Part shown: positions 18,083-28,283 of the stretch, in pieces | Layout of the letters: every line of letters begins with the position of its first letter | Position numbering within the stretch: the stretch's first letter is position 1 | Origin: DASRIA01 sp963768885 | GTDB lineage: Bacteria > Actinomycetota > Thermoleophilia > Solirubrobacterales > JBBDJG01 | NCBI GenBank assembly: GCA_963768885.1 | Contig: CAVYJN010000006.1 | Span: 744,001-808,000, forward strand | Direction: 5' to 3' | Length of the DNA stretch: 64,000 nucleotides | Position numbers and translations under genes: made by a program | Notes under the pieces: generated by a model | Databases searched by the model: none | The model's input: the letters and a program-made list of their open reading frames with translations, nothing else | What the model was told of the DNA's origin: nothing

Positions 18083-19518
18083 ATGTCGTGGCGTGAAGGA
18101 ATCGTCTACCAGATCTATCCGCGCTCCTTCCAGGACTCGGACGGCGACGGGGTGGGCGACCTTCCGGGCATCACGGCCCGCCTCGACCACCTCGCGTGGC
18201 TCGGCGTCGACGCGCTGTGGGTGTCGCCGTTCTATCCCTCGCCGCTGGCCGACTTCGGCTACGACGTCTCCGACTACACGGACGTCGACCCGATGTTCGG
18301 CTCGCTGCCGGACTTCGACCGGCTGACCGCGGCGGCGCACGCGCGCGGCCTGAAGGTGCTGGTCGACCTGGTCGCGTGCCACACCTCCATCCAGCACGCC
18401 TGGTTCCGCGACCATCCCGGAGTGGTACATCTGGGCCCGGGGCGAGCGGCCGCCGAACAACTGGACGTCGGCGTTCGGCGGCCCGGCGTGGACGCGGTTC
18501 GACGGCGACCGCTGGTACCTGCACTCGTTCTATCCCGAGCAGCCCGACCTCGACTGGCGCAACCCGGAGGTCGTGGCCGCGATGCAGGAGGTCGTCCGGT
18601 TCTGGGTCGCGCGCGGCGCGGACGGCTTCCGGCTCGACGCGATCGACCGCCTCGCGAAGGACCCGCAGATGCGCGACGACCCCCCGTCGGACGAGCCCTT
18701 CGGGCTCCCCCTGCTGGACCACGAGCGCGGGCGCGACTTCCGTCATTCGCGCAACGCCGCGTGGATCGGCGAGGCGCTCGCGGCGATCCGCGAGGCCGCG
18801 GGCGACGCGCTGCTGATCGGCGAGGTGTACCTCCCGGCGCACAAGCACGCGCCCTACCTCGAGCACCTGGACCGCGCGTTCGTCTTCGAGCTGATCCAGT
18901 CGCCCTGGGAGCCACGGGCGCTGCGGGACGCGGTCGCCGCGGGTGCGGCGGTCGAGGGGCGCAGCGGCCCGGGCGCGACCTGGGCGCTGTCGAACCACGA
19001 CTTCGGGCGCTTTCCGACGCGCTTCGGGCGGCGCAACGAGCGCGCCGCAGCGCTGCTGCTGATGACCCTGCCGGGCACCGCGTGCATCTACCAGGGCGAC
19101 GAGATCGGCCAGGGGATCGGCCCCGGCGGTGACCCGCCGTACGACCGCGTCGGTCGCGACGTCTTCCGCCACCCGATGCAATGGGACGCGACGCCGCGCG
19201 GCGGGTTCAGCGCGGCGCAGCCCTGGCTGCCCGTGGTCGATCCCGCCGAGCGCAACGTCGCCGACCAGCGCGAGGACCCCGGCTCGCTGCTGTCGTTCTG
19301 GCGCGAGCTGATCGCGCTGCGGAAGGGGCTCGGGCCGGGCTTTCGCATGCTGGACGGCGAGCCCGGGCGTGGTCACGTACGAGCGCGGCGACGTGCTGGT
19401 CGCGATCAACGCGGGCGACGAGCCCGTGGCTGTCCCGCGCGGGCAGGTCGTGCTCGCGACGTCGCCGGGCGCAGGCGTGCTCGCACCGGGCGACGGCGTA
19501 CTGGTCAAGCCCGCCTGA
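18083..19518 (+). CDS. GH13 alpha-glucosidase (two frameshifts)
   Basis: About 478 residues with the alpha-amylase superfamily regions in order: IYPRSFQDSDGDGVGDLPG near the start, DLVACHTS (region I), QPDLDWRNPEV, GFRLDAIDR (nucleophile Asp, region II), LLIGEVY (acid/base Glu, region III) and SNHDFGR (region IV), then QWDATPRGGF. This is the oligo-1,6-glucosidase/alpha-glucosidase type, acting on short alpha-glucosides such as maltose, isomaltose or trehalose; exact linkage is unknown. Extra bases near 18417 and 19367 break the frame. The protein has no signal peptide and would act on imported sugar, matching the importer genes that follow. Confidence 0.83.
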
Positions 19519-19567
19519 GTGCGTTAGAAACGCGCGTGTCGGGTACTAGTTGCCCGAGAGGAGAGGG

Positions 19568-20822
19568 ATGGGAAAGGTCGCGATCACGATCGGGGTCGCA
19601 CTCGCCGCCCTACTGGGCACCGGCTGCGGGAGCGACGAGAGCTCAGGGGGGTCTCGGACCCTCAACTGGTACGTGTTCGCCGAGCCCTCCGGCGCGTTCC
19701 AGCGAGGCGGCCGACAACTGCACCAAGCAGTCGGGCGGGCGCTACAAGGTCGAGATCGTCGATCTTCCGACGAACGCCGACCAGCAGCGGGAGCTGGTGG
19801 TGCGGCGCCTCGCCGCCGAGGACGACGACATCGACATCATCGGCATGGACGTGATCTGGACCGCCGAGTTCGCGGAGGCGGAGTGGATCAAGCAGATCGC
19901 GGGCAGCGCCCGCGATCGCGCGGAGCGGGGCGTGCTGCCCGGGCCCGCTCGAGACCGCGAAGTACAAGGGCCGCCTGTGGACGATCCCGTTCACCACGCA
20001 ACACGCAGCTGCTGTGGTACCGCAAGGACCTCGTGAAGCAGGTCCCCAAGACCTGGGACGAGATGATCGACGAGGCCGAGCGGCTGAACACCACGATCCA
20101 GGTCCAGGCCGCGCGCTACGAGGGCCTGGTCGTGTGGTTCAACTCGCTGGTCGCATCGGCCGGCGGCGAGATCGTCAACGCCGCCGGGAAGCCGGTGCTC
20201 GGGCCGCCCGCCGTGCAGGCGGCGGAGGTGATGAAGAAGCTCGCGACCTCCTCCGCGGCGCCGCCCGCCCTGACCAACAACCGGGAGGACCAGGCACGCC
20301 TCGGGTTCGAGTCGGGGGCGTCCGCCTTCCAGGTGAACTACACCTTCGTGTACGCGAGCGCGAAGACCGGCGCCGAGACGAATCCCGAGATCAAGAAGAT
20401 CTTCGACAACATGGGCTGGGCGCGCTGGCCGGGCGTCGACCCGGGCAAGCCCAGCCGCGTCACGCTCGGCGGCATCAACCTCGGGATCGGCGCCTTCTCC
20501 AAGAACCCGGACCTCGCCACCGAGGCGGCCATCTGCCTGGCGCAGCCCGACAACCAGGTGATCGCGGCGGAGAAGGGCGGCCTGCCGCCGACCAACAGCG
20601 CGCTCTACGAGACCGAGAAGATCAAGAAGGCCTTCCCGTTCGCCCAACTGCTGCGCGACACGCTCGCGGACGGTGTCCCGCGCCCCGTGACTCCCGCCTA
20701 CAGCGACATCTCGCTCGCGATCCAGCAGACCCTGCACCCGCCGCAGGACATCGATCCGCAGAAGACGATCGACGACCTCAAGAGCAACATCGACACGGTC
20801 TCCGAACGGGGGGATCTTCTGA
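19568..20822 (+). CDS. Sugar ABC transporter substrate-binding lipoprotein (four frameshifts)
   Basis: Lipoprotein signal with lipobox LLGTGC, then a type-I extracellular solute-binding protein: TLNWYVFAEPSGAFQ, VEIVDLPTNADQQRELVVRR, DDIDIIGMDVIWTAEFAEA, NTQLLWYRKDLV, NAAGKPVLGPPAVQAAEVM and a C-terminal helix region. It resembles LpqY-type trehalose/alpha-glucoside binders. Extra bases near 19703, 19945 and 19999 split the first third; a six-G run at 20808-20813 puts the end in frame with the next gene, and removing one G gives a stop at 20820-20822 overlapping the permease ATG. AGGAGAGGG precedes ATG 19568. Confidence 0.82.
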
Positions 20823-21767
20823 TGGCGGCCCAGGCCCCGGCGACTCCGGTGCCGGTCCCGAAGACCGGCGGGCGCAAGCGCCTCACGGAGCGCGCGCGCT
20901 CGGAGCGGCGGCTCGCGTACATGCTGTGCGCGCCGGCCGTGCTCGCGATGATGGTGGTGACCGGATATCCGATCGTCTACGCGATCATCCTCTCGCTGCA
21001 GCGCTACGACCTCCGCTTCCCGGACGAGCGGGAGTTCGTGGGGCTGTCCAACTACGGCGAGGTGCTGTCCTCGACCACGTGGTGGATGGACCTGTCGAAC
21101 ACGATGATCGTGATGGTGTTCTCGGTGGGCATCGAGCTGGTGCTCGGCATGGCGATCGCGCTCGTGATGCACCGCGCGATCTGGGGCCGCGGCCCCGTGC
21201 GCGCCTCGATCCTGATCCCGTACGGAATCGTGACGGTGGTCGCCGCGTTCGCGTGGCGCTACGCGTTCGATCCGACCACGGGTTTCGTCGCCGGGCTCGG
21301 CCCGATCAGCGAGACCTGGGCGCCGCTGACCGAGCGCGCGGGCTCGTTCTTCGTGATCATCAGCACCGAGGTCTGGAAGACCACGCCGTTCATGGCGCTG
21401 CTGCTGCTGGCGGGCCTGGCGCTCGTCCCCGACGAGCTGCACGAGGCGGCGAAGGTCGACGGCGCGAGCGCCGTGCAGCGCTTCTTCCGCATCACGCTGC
21501 CGTTGATGAAGCCGGCGATCGTGGTGGCGCTGCTGTTCCGCTCGCTCGACGCCTTCCGGATCTTCGACACGATCTTCATCCAGACGGCGGGAGCGAACGA
21601 CACCGAGTCGGTCTCGATCCTGGGCTACAACCAGCTGATCAACAGGGTGAACCTCGGCCTCGGGTCGGCGGTCTCCGTGCTGATCTTCGTCTGCGTGATC
21701 ATCCTCGCGGTCGCTGTTCATCAAGGGCCTCGGCGCCTCGACCGCCCAGCAGAGGGGAGAGCGATGA
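20822..21767 (+). CDS. Sugar ABC transporter permease, MalF/SugA type (one frameshift)
   Basis: About 314 residues with six predicted membrane segments (AYMLCAPAVLAMMVVTGYPI, MIVMVFSVGIELVLGMAIAL and others) and the EAA loop that contacts the ATPase (LHEAAKVDGASAVQRFFRIT, then LPLMKP). Extra G near 21713 breaks the last 20 residues; corrected, it reads AVLFIKGLG and stops with TGA overlapping the next ATG. Works with the binding protein, the MalG-type permease and the ATPase that follow. Confidence 0.88.
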
Positions 21768-22594
21768 CGACGACGGCGCGCGAGCGCATCCTCTGGACGA
21801 TCGTGATCCTCGTGGTCGTGTTCTACGCGTTGCTGCCGGTGCTGTGGATCCTCTCGCTCTCGTTCAAGGACCCGGCGACGATCGGCGACGGGCACTTCCT
21901 CCCGCAGACCTGGTCGCTCGACAACTACGACAAGCTGTTCCAGACCGACGCGTTCACCTACGCGCTGCGGAACTCGATCGGCATCGCGGCGATCGCGACG
22001 CTGATCTCGATCTTCCTCGGCTCGATGACCGCGTACGCGATCGCGCGCCTCGACTTCCCCGGCAAGGGAGCGATCCTCGCGGGGGCGCTGGCGGTCGCGA
22101 TGTTCCCGCCGATCTCGATCGTCGGATCGCTCTTCGACCTGTGGCGCCAGATCGGCTTCTTCGACACGTGGATCGGGCTGATCATCCCGTACATGACGTT
22201 CACCCTGCCGCTCGCGATCTACACGCTGTCCGCGTTCTTCCGCGAGATCCCCTGGGAGCTGGAGCAGGCGGCGCAGATCGACGGCGCGACCCCGTGGCAG
22301 GCCTACCGCAAGGTGATCATCCCGCTGGCGGCGCCGGGCGTGTTCACGGCCGCGATCCTGACCTTCATCTTCGCGTGGAACGACTTCCTGTTCGCGAACA
22401 CGCTGACCTCGACCGACCGGGCGCGCACCGTGCCCGCGACGCTCGCGTTCTTCACGGGCGGGTCGCAGTTCGAGGACCCGACCGGCGTGATCTCGGCGGC
22501 GGCGGTCGTGGTCACGATCCCGATCATCATCATGGTGTTGATATTCCAGCGGCGCATCGTGGCGGGGCTTACCGCCGGCGCAGTGAAGGGTTAG
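21764..22594 (+). CDS. Sugar ABC transporter permease, MalG/SugB type
   Basis: A 276-residue intact permease: TM1 ILWTIVILVVVFYALLPVLW, a periplasmic stretch (WSLDNYDKLFQTDAFTYALR), then NSIGIAAIATLISIFLGSMT and the EAA loop (LEQAAQIDGATPWQAYRKVI, IPLAAPG). AGAGGGGAGAG before ATG 21764 is a strong ribosome-binding site. Forms the second half of the membrane channel with the MalF-type subunit. Confidence 0.92.
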   Translation: MTTTARERILWTIVILVVVFYALLPVLWILSLSFKDPATIGDGHFLPQTWSLDNYDKLFQTDAFTYALRNSIGIAAIATLISIFLGSMTAYAIARLDFPGKGAILAGALAVAMFPPISIVGSLFDLWRQIGFFDTWIGLIIPYMTFTLPLAIYTLSAFFREIPWELEQAAQIDGATPWQAYRKVIIPLAAPGVFTAAILTFIFAWNDFLFANTLTSTDRARTVPATLAFFTGGSQFEDPTGVISAAAVVVTIPIIIMVLIFQRRIVAGLTAGAVKG

Positions 22595-22606
22595 GGGGCT
22601 CGCAAT

Positions 22607-23789
22607 ATGGCCGACATCGTCTTGGACCACATCACGAAGCGCTACGGCGACGGATACGAGGCCGTCAAGGACATGAACCTCGAGATCAAGGACGGCGAGT
22701 TCGTGATCCTGGTGGGGCCGTCGGGCTGCGGCAAGTCCACCGCGCTGCGCATGATCGCCGGGCTCGAGGACATCACCGAGGGCGAGCTGAAGATCGGCGG
22801 GCAGGTCGTGAACGAGCGCGCTCCGAAGGACCGCGACATCGCGATGGTGTTCCAGAACTACGCCCTGTACCCGCACATGAGCGTGCGCGAGAACATGGGC
22901 TTCGCGCTGAAGCTCGCGAAGGCGCCCAAGGAGGAGATCACCGCGAAGGTCGAGGAGGCGGCGCGCGTGCTCGACCTCACGGAGCACCTCGATCGCAAGC
23001 CGGGACAGTTGTCGGGAGGTCAGCGACAGCGGGTGGCGATGGGCCGCGCGATCGTGCGCGAGCCGTCCGCCTTCCTGATGGACGAGCCGCTGTCGAACCT
23101 CGACGCGAAGCTGCGCGTGCAGATGCGCACCGAGGTGGCGCGCCTGCAGTCGCGGCTCGGCACCACGACGGTCTACGTCACCCACGACCAGACCGAGGCG
23201 ATGACGCTCGGCGACCGCGTCGCGGTGATGCGCGCCGGGGCGCTGCAGCAGGTCGGGTCGCCGTCCGAGCTCTACAACAACCCGCAGAACCTGTTCGTCG
23301 CGGGTTTCATCGGGTCGCCGGCGATGAACTTCATGCCGGCGCAGATCGACGGCGACCGGGTCAAGCTGCCGTTCGGCGAGGTCACCCTGGACGGGGATGC
23401 GCGCGAGCGGCTGGGACGCGCCGACGGCGCGCGTTCGGTGATCGCCGGCATCCGGCCGGAGAGCTTCGAGGATGCGACCCTCGTGGGCGACGCGCGCGAT
23501 CGCGGCTCGACCTTCGTCACGAAGATCGACGTCGTCGAGTCGATGGGATCGGAGCTGTACGCCTACTTCACCGTCGAAGGGCGACCGCCTGGAGTCGCAG
23601 GAGCTGCAGGAGCTCGCCGAGGACTCCGGCGCCGGCGAGGTGCCGGGAGCGGGCGGGGAGGGTCAGGTCGTCGCGCGGCTCGACGCCGCCAGCAAGGCCC
23701 GGCGCGGCCAGGAGTCGGAGCTGTGGGTGGACACCACCAAGCTCCACTTCTTCGACGCCGAGACCGGGAAGAACCTGAGCCGCCGCTAG
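22607..23789 (+). CDS. Sugar ABC transporter ATPase, MsmK/UgpC/SugC type (one frameshift)
   Basis: A 390-odd residue ATPase with Walker A GPSGCGKST near residue 37, Q loop FQNYALYPHMSV, signature LSGGQRQRVAMGRAI, Walker B FLMDEPLSNLDAKL and H loop VTHDQTEAMTLGD, followed by the TOBE/regulatory domain of the MalK-like group. An extra G near 23580 breaks the frame in the regulatory domain; afterwards DRLESQELQELAEDSG to FFDAETGKNLSRR completes it. Such ATPases can serve more than one importer. Last gene of the alpha-glucoside operon. Confidence 0.9.
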
Positions 23790-23811
23790 CCTCCCGGCGC
23801 GGCGACCGCGG

Positions 23812-24678
23812 TCAGCTCAGCTTCGGCCGGAGCTCCGTGAGGATCCGTTCGCTCCACTCGTGCGTGCGCATCAGCCGGTAGCGCTCGGACACGACGCGCA
23901 TGTAGCGGTCGGTCTCGTTGGTGTCGTCCGCGAGGCCCGCCTCGCGCAGCATCTCGACCACCGGTATGTAGTCCTCCCGGTACCAGGCGTCCGCGACCTC
24001 CTCGCGGGTCATCAACTCGCCGCGCGCCTGGATCGCGCGCAGCCCCCAGGCCTCCACGCCCTCGGCCAGGGCCCCGAAGTCCCACGGGTCCGCGGGACGC
24101 ACCCGGCGGCGCGCGTCCTCGCTCAGCGGGACGCGCTCGCGGAACAGGCGCTCGTGGCCCTTGAGCGGCAGGTCGCGTGATCGCAGCTCGCGATCGAGCG
24201 GCACCTTCGTCTCCACCTCCGTCACGAAGGCGTCGATGTGGGTCCGGCCCTGGGCGCGGGCGACCGAGACGCGATGATGCCCGTCCTTCACGAAGTGCAG
24301 CTCGCCGATGCGGTACACGGAGATCGGCGGCATGTCGCCGCCGCGGCGCTGCATCTCGGCGATGCGCTGCCAGCGGCCGCGGACGCGGCCCGACGTCGGG
24401 CGGAAGCTGCGGTCGAACTCCTTGGAGCGGTCGACGGTCCCGACGATCGAGTCGAGCGCGATCGACTGCAGCCCCCGGCTGCGCTGCCCCGTGCGCCCGA
24501 GCGCCGCGACGACCTCCTCGAACGGCAGGATCAGGTCGAAGTCCGACGGCTCCCGGCGGAGCCTCGCGGTGAGGCGGGCGAGCGCTCCTTCACGGCGCGC
24601 TCTCGAGAAGTCCGTCTGGGCGTCGGAGGCTGGGAACCCCGTGTCCATCCCGCCCAGCTTGCGAAGGCGAGGGCTCAT
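23812..24678 (-). CDS. ParB N-terminal-like (ParB/sulfiredoxin fold) protein
   Basis: A 288-residue protein of the actinobacterial ParB-like N-domain group. The core is SIVGTVDRSKEFDRSFRP, MPPISVYRIGELHFVKDG and HHRVSVARAQG, where GHHR is the ParB/Srx motif. There is no helix-turn-helix DNA-binding domain and no ParA nearby, so it is unlikely to be the chromosome-segregation ParB. Role unknown. Convergent with the sugar-transport ATPase, 22 bases apart. Confidence 0.7.
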   Translation of the reverse strand: MSPRLRKLGGMDTGFPASDAQTDFSRARREGALARLTARLRREPSDFDLILPFEEVVAALGRTGQRSRGLQSIALDSIVGTVDRSKEFDRSFRPTSGRVRGRWQRIAEMQRRGGDMPPISVYRIGELHFVKDGHHRVSVARAQGRTHIDAFVTEVETKVPLDRELRSRDLPLKGHERLFRERVPLSEDARRRVRPADPWDFGALAEGVEAWGLRAIQARGELMTREEVADAWYREDYIPVVEMLREAGLADDTNETDRYMRVVSERYRLMRTHEWSERILTELRPKLS

Positions 24679-24695
24679 CGACAGAGCCTAGCTCC

Positions 24696-25910
24696 CTACT
24701 CGTTCAATACCCCGGCGCGCAGCTCCGACAGGCGCACGACCTCGCGCTCGAGGCGCTTGCGATCGGTGATGTCGTGGATGAAGGCATGGAACGAGAAGCC
24801 GCCGCGCACCTTCAGCGCGGTGATGCTGAGCTCGACCGGGAACTCCGTGCCGTCGCGATGGAGCGCGGGCAGCTCGACCCGGCTGTTGAGCATCGGTCCC
24901 TTGCCGGTGCGCAGGAACTGCTCGAGCCCGCGGTTGTGCGCATCGCGATAGCGCTCGGGGATCATCACGTCCGCGAGCTGTCTTCCGATCGCCTTCGCGG
25001 GCGGCCAGCCGAACATTTCCTCCGCTGCCTTGTTCCACGCCGTGATCTTGCCCGTCTGGTCCATCGAGACGAACGCCTCGCGCGCGCCGTCGATGATCTG
25101 GCCGACGCGGTCCTTGCTCTCCTTCAGCGCCTGCTCCGCGACCTTGCGGGCCGTGATGTCCGTGGAGATGCCGCACACGCCGTAGGCCTTGCCGGTCGCG
25201 TCGTGCAGCGGGAACTTCACCGATATATAGGTGTGGTCGCCGTCGTCCTCGCGCGCGATCTCCTCGACCTCGACCGGGGCGTCCTCCTTCAGCACGCGCC
25301 GATCGCTCGCGCGGTAGGCGTCCGCCTGGTAGGTCGGGAACACCTCGCGGTCCTTCTTGCCGACGATCTTCTGGCCCTTGGTGCCGTACAGCTCCTCGAA
25401 GCGCTTGTTGACGAGCATGTACCTGCCGTCGCGGTCCTTCAGGTAGATCACCGCAGTGCTGTTGTCGAGGATCGCCTGGAGCTGCTGCTCGCGTTTGAGG
25501 ACGATGTCGTAGGTGGCCTGCAGGCGGGTCGAGAAGTTGCCGAGGATCGACCCGAGCAGGAAGAACGCGACGCCGCGCGTGGTGTAGCCGATCGCGCTCA
25601 CGTCCGCGCCCGTGGCGACGTTCGTGACGGCGAACAGGCCGAGCCCGCAGGCGGCAGCGGCGGCGCCGGCGGTCGCGCCGAACTTGATCGCGACGAGCGC
25701 GATCGGCAGCACGTAAAGCACGGCGACGGCCTCGGCGGGGTCGTCGACGAGCAAGCCCAGGCCGAAGATCCCGATGAAGAGGGCGCCCGCGGAGGCGAGG
25801 GTCAGGGCGCGCTCGGTCTGGGATGAGCGCTGGGGCAGCCGCGACAGCAGCCGCTTGTGAGGCGGAGGCTTCTTCGATCCTTTGTGCAACGACCCGGCTC
25901 GTGCGTCCAT
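24696..25910 (-). CDS. Membrane PAS-domain sensor without output domain
   Basis: A 404-residue protein. Residues about 30-125 hold four to five membrane segments (ASAGALFIGIFGLGLLV, ALVAIKFGATAGAAAAACGL and others). PAS domain 1 (LQAILDNSTAVIYLKDRDGR, NKRFEELYG) and PAS domain 2 (VGQIIDGAREAFVSMDQTGK, WNKAAEEMFGWP) follow, with PAC-like ends (GISTDITARK, FIHDITDRKRLE). The chain stops 15 residues after the second PAC, where a kinase or GGDEF domain usually begins. No partner kinase is adjacent. AGGGGAAC precedes ATG 25910. Confidence 0.85.
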   Translation of the reverse strand: MDARAGSLHKGSKKPPPHKRLLSRLPQRSSQTERALTLASAGALFIGIFGLGLLVDDPAEAVAVLYVLPIALVAIKFGATAGAAAAACGLGLFAVTNVATGADVSAIGYTTRGVAFFLLGSILGNFSTRLQATYDIVLKREQQLQAILDNSTAVIYLKDRDGRYMLVNKRFEELYGTKGQKIVGKKDREVFPTYQADAYRASDRRVLKEDAPVEVEEIAREDDGDHTYISVKFPLHDATGKAYGVCGISTDITARKVAEQALKESKDRVGQIIDGAREAFVSMDQTGKITAWNKAAEEMFGWPPAKAIGRQLADVMIPERYRDAHNRGLEQFLRTGKGPMLNSRVELPALHRDGTEFPVELSITALKVRGGFSFHAFIHDITDRKRLEREVVRLSELRAGVLNE

Positions 25911-26034
25911 GTTCCCCTGCTTGGATGAGCTTACTCCAGCCCTCACCCGTACTACCCGCGACCGCTGCTTAGTGCCTGCATTTTCCCGATACCCGCGCCC
26001 GAACAACTGTCGCGGCCGGACGGGAACCCGGCCT

Positions 26035-26040
26035 ATAATC
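26035..26040 (+). promoter_or_regulatory. -10 box upstream of the FG-GAP gene
   Basis: Perfect TATAAT 68 bases before the TTG start of the FG-GAP protein; no well-spaced -35 is visible. The 197-base gap between the divergent PAS and FG-GAP genes holds nothing else recognised, apart from an AGGAGG at 26055-26060 too far upstream to serve the chosen start. Confidence 0.4.
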
Positions 26041-26107
26041 GAAACGCGGGGCAAGGAGGATCGTCACGCGTCACCCGGCAGCAGGGGCCTTCGAAGGGGA
26101 TAACGGA

Positions 26108-28177
26108 TTGTTCGCAACAACTCGTTTCCGCATCTGCGGAATCGCTTTCCTGATCTTGGCATTCGCGTGCGCGGCAGCGCCCGCGAACGCCGCGCTGCCC
26201 TCGGACTGGGGCTCGGGAAGCATGCAGCCCGTGCCCTCCAGCGCGGGAGAGCGCTTCGGCGAGTCGATCGTGAACGCGGGCGACCTGAACGGCGACGGCC
26301 GGGACGACATCGTGGTGGGCGCCCCCGACTTCGCGGTCGGGCCCGGCATCACCGGGCGCGTCTTCGCATTCGGGTCCAACGGGGCTGCGATCTGGGATGC
26401 GCCGGCCGTGGCGCCCTCGCCCCAGGCCGAGAACCGGCCCGCCAGCACGCCCACCAGATTCGGGGCGAAGGTCGCCCGCCTCGGCGACATCGGCCGCTGT
26501 CAGTCGACCGGTGAGAACTGCACCGTCGGCGCTCCCGACGGCCGCTCGGAGATCGTGGTGGCGGCGCCGGGCACCGACACCGGCGACGTCGCCGGCGAGG
26601 ACCAGGGCGCCGTCTACGTGCTCGACGGGGCGACGGGGAAGATCCTGAAGCGGGTTCAGCTGGCGGAGCTTCCCTTCTCCGGCAGCGCGGGCTTCGGCAA
26701 GTCGCTGTCGGCGATGGCGGGCGAGCCGGCGTGCGCCGGCTTCGGCGGTGTCGGGCCGTGTCCGTACCCGCTGGACTCGGCGATGGCGATCGGTGACGTC
26801 AACGCGGGCGGCGAGGCCGACTTCGCGGTGGGTGCCCCTGACTTCAGCGAGACCGATACGACGCTCGAGGGCGTCTGCCCGAGCACCTGCCCGAACGTCG
26901 GGCGCGTGTACGTGTTCTTCGGAGAGGCCGTGACCGGTTCGTCTACGGCCCCGCTCACGGAGTCCGACGAGGCCGCGAAGACGATCACGTTCCACGGCGA
27001 GATCGGCACCGGGGAGCCGCCGCGATTCGGAGCCGCGCTGAGTCCACTGGGCGACGTCGGTACATGTGACCAGGCAACTTTCCCGTGCTCGCCCTCGGAT
27101 GCGCTCAACGACCTGCCGGACCTGTCCGTCAGCGCGCCCGGGGACGACACGGCTGTCACCGACGCGGGTGCCGCCTACATCGTGGACCCGGCGGTGAACG
27201 CGGTCTTGACCAGGCTCGCGGACCCGCAGCCCGTCGAGGGCGGCGCGTTCGGGTCCTTCGCGCAGGCCTACCCCGCGATGGGCGACCTCGATGACGACGG
27301 CTATCCCGACGCCTTCGTGGGCGCGCAGCTCGGTGCAGGCGCCGCCGTCCTGTTCGCGGGCGACGTGCTCGCGCCGTCGGCGATCGCGTCCTTCACGGAC
27401 CCGGCGCCGGTGAGCGGTGGCGCTTTCGGCGCCGCGGCGGCGGGCCTGGGCGACATCGCCGGCGACGCGCCTGCCGAGATCGCGCTGGGCGCGCCCGGCG
27501 GAGCACGCGCGGGCGCGGTGCACATCGCGAGCGCGTGCGCCAACACGATCCTGCGCACGATCGTTCCTCCTGAGAACCCGCCCGCGGTGGGCTTCGGGAC
27601 CTCGATCGCCCCGATCGGCGATCGCAACGGCGACGGCTTCATCGACCTCGCGGTGGGCGCGCCGGGCTCCGACGCCGGCGCCGGCCGCGTCTACACCTTC
27701 ACGAGCACCGGTTCGGCCGGGGCGCCGTTCGCGGGGTGCGGCGGCCCGACCGGCGGCGGCGACACCGGCGGCGGCACCGCCGCCGGCGGGTCGGGGTCCA
27801 CCGGCGCGGGGAAGGCGCCCCCGAAGGTTCGCGCCCGCGTGCTGCGGCGCCTGACGATGAAGCCCAGCAGGCGCTCGCTGAAGCGTGGCGGGCTGGTGCG
27901 GTTCAAGGGAAGCCTGAGAGCCAGCGCGGGCCAGCCGGGTTGCCAGCGCCGCCAGAAGATCGCGATCCAGCGGCGGAAGGTGAGCGGCGGGCGCTTCCAG
28001 ACGTTCGACGTCGCGGTCACCGCCCGCAGCGGCGCCTTCACCGCCTCCTTCCGGCCCGGCCGAAGCTACGTCTACCGGGCCCGCGTCGCGCAGACCAGCG
28101 GCTGCATGGGGGCCACGTCGAACCGCGCCAAGGTGGTCGTCAAGCGCGCTTCCCGAGCCTCTCGGGCGCGGCGCTGA
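26108..28177 (+). CDS. Secreted FG-GAP (integrin-alpha-like beta-propeller) protein
   Basis: A 689-residue protein with signal peptide (FLILAFACAAAPANA) and about seven FG-GAP repeats, each with a calcium-loop-like motif followed by VGAP: DLNGDGRDDIVVGAPDF, DVNAGGEADFAVGAPDF, LDDDGYPDAFVGAQ, DRNGDGFIDLAVGAPGS. A glycine/threonine linker (about 545-570) leads to a basic C-terminal domain (KPSRRSLKRGGLVRFKGSLR) resembling surface-protein immunoglobulin-like ends. Start TTG 26108 with AAGGGG about 8 bases upstream; no ATG gives an intact signal peptide. Probably a surface-exposed binding protein; ligand unknown. Confidence 0.8.
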   Translation: MFATTRFRICGIAFLILAFACAAAPANAALPSDWGSGSMQPVPSSAGERFGESIVNAGDLNGDGRDDIVVGAPDFAVGPGITGRVFAFGSNGAAIWDAPAVAPSPQAENRPASTPTRFGAKVARLGDIGRCQSTGENCTVGAPDGRSEIVVAAPGTDTGDVAGEDQGAVYVLDGATGKILKRVQLAELPFSGSAGFGKSLSAMAGEPACAGFGGVGPCPYPLDSAMAIGDVNAGGEADFAVGAPDFSETDTTLEGVCPSTCPNVGRVYVFFGEAVTGSSTAPLTESDEAAKTITFHGEIGTGEPPRFGAALSPLGDVGTCDQATFPCSPSDALNDLPDLSVSAPGDDTAVTDAGAAYIVDPAVNAVLTRLADPQPVEGGAFGSFAQAYPAMGDLDDDGYPDAFVGAQLGAGAAVLFAGDVLAPSAIASFTDPAPVSGGAFGAAAAGLGDIAGDAPAEIALGAPGGARAGAVHIASACANTILRTIVPPENPPAVGFGTSIAPIGDRNGDGFIDLAVGAPGSDAGAGRVYTFTSTGSAGAPFAGCGGPTGGGDTGGGTAAGGSGSTGAGKAPPKVRARVLRRLTMKPSRRSLKRGGLVRFKGSLRASAGQPGCQRRQKIAIQRRKVSGGRFQTFDVAVTARSGAFTASFRPGRSYVYRARVAQTSGCMGATSNRAKVVVKRASRASRARR

Positions 28178-28283
28178 GCGTGTGCCGGACGCACGGAACC
28201 GGACGAAAAACCGCTGTATATGCGGCTTTGCCTTTGGTACCCTCGTCTTACCCGGGTTGCCCTAGGAGGGGGTCCGTCGATCG

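Noticed and set aside
19550..22594. A single 1,014-residue reading frame joining binding protein, MalF-type and MalG-type permeases, which looks like a triple fusion.
   Set aside because: The joins arise from extra bases at the six-G run 20808-20813 and near 21713; removing them restores stops that overlap the ATG codons of the next genes at 20822 and 21764, each with a good ribosome-binding site.
19991..23185. A 1,064-codon minus-strand frame opposite the sugar transporter.
   Set aside because: Composition is histidine/arginine/aspartate-rich shadow sequence of the well-supported plus-strand transport genes.
23812..24678. Calling the ParB-like protein a chromosome-segregation ParB.
   Set aside because: It has only the N-terminal fold motif, no helix-turn-helix region, no ParA partner and no parS-like site seen.
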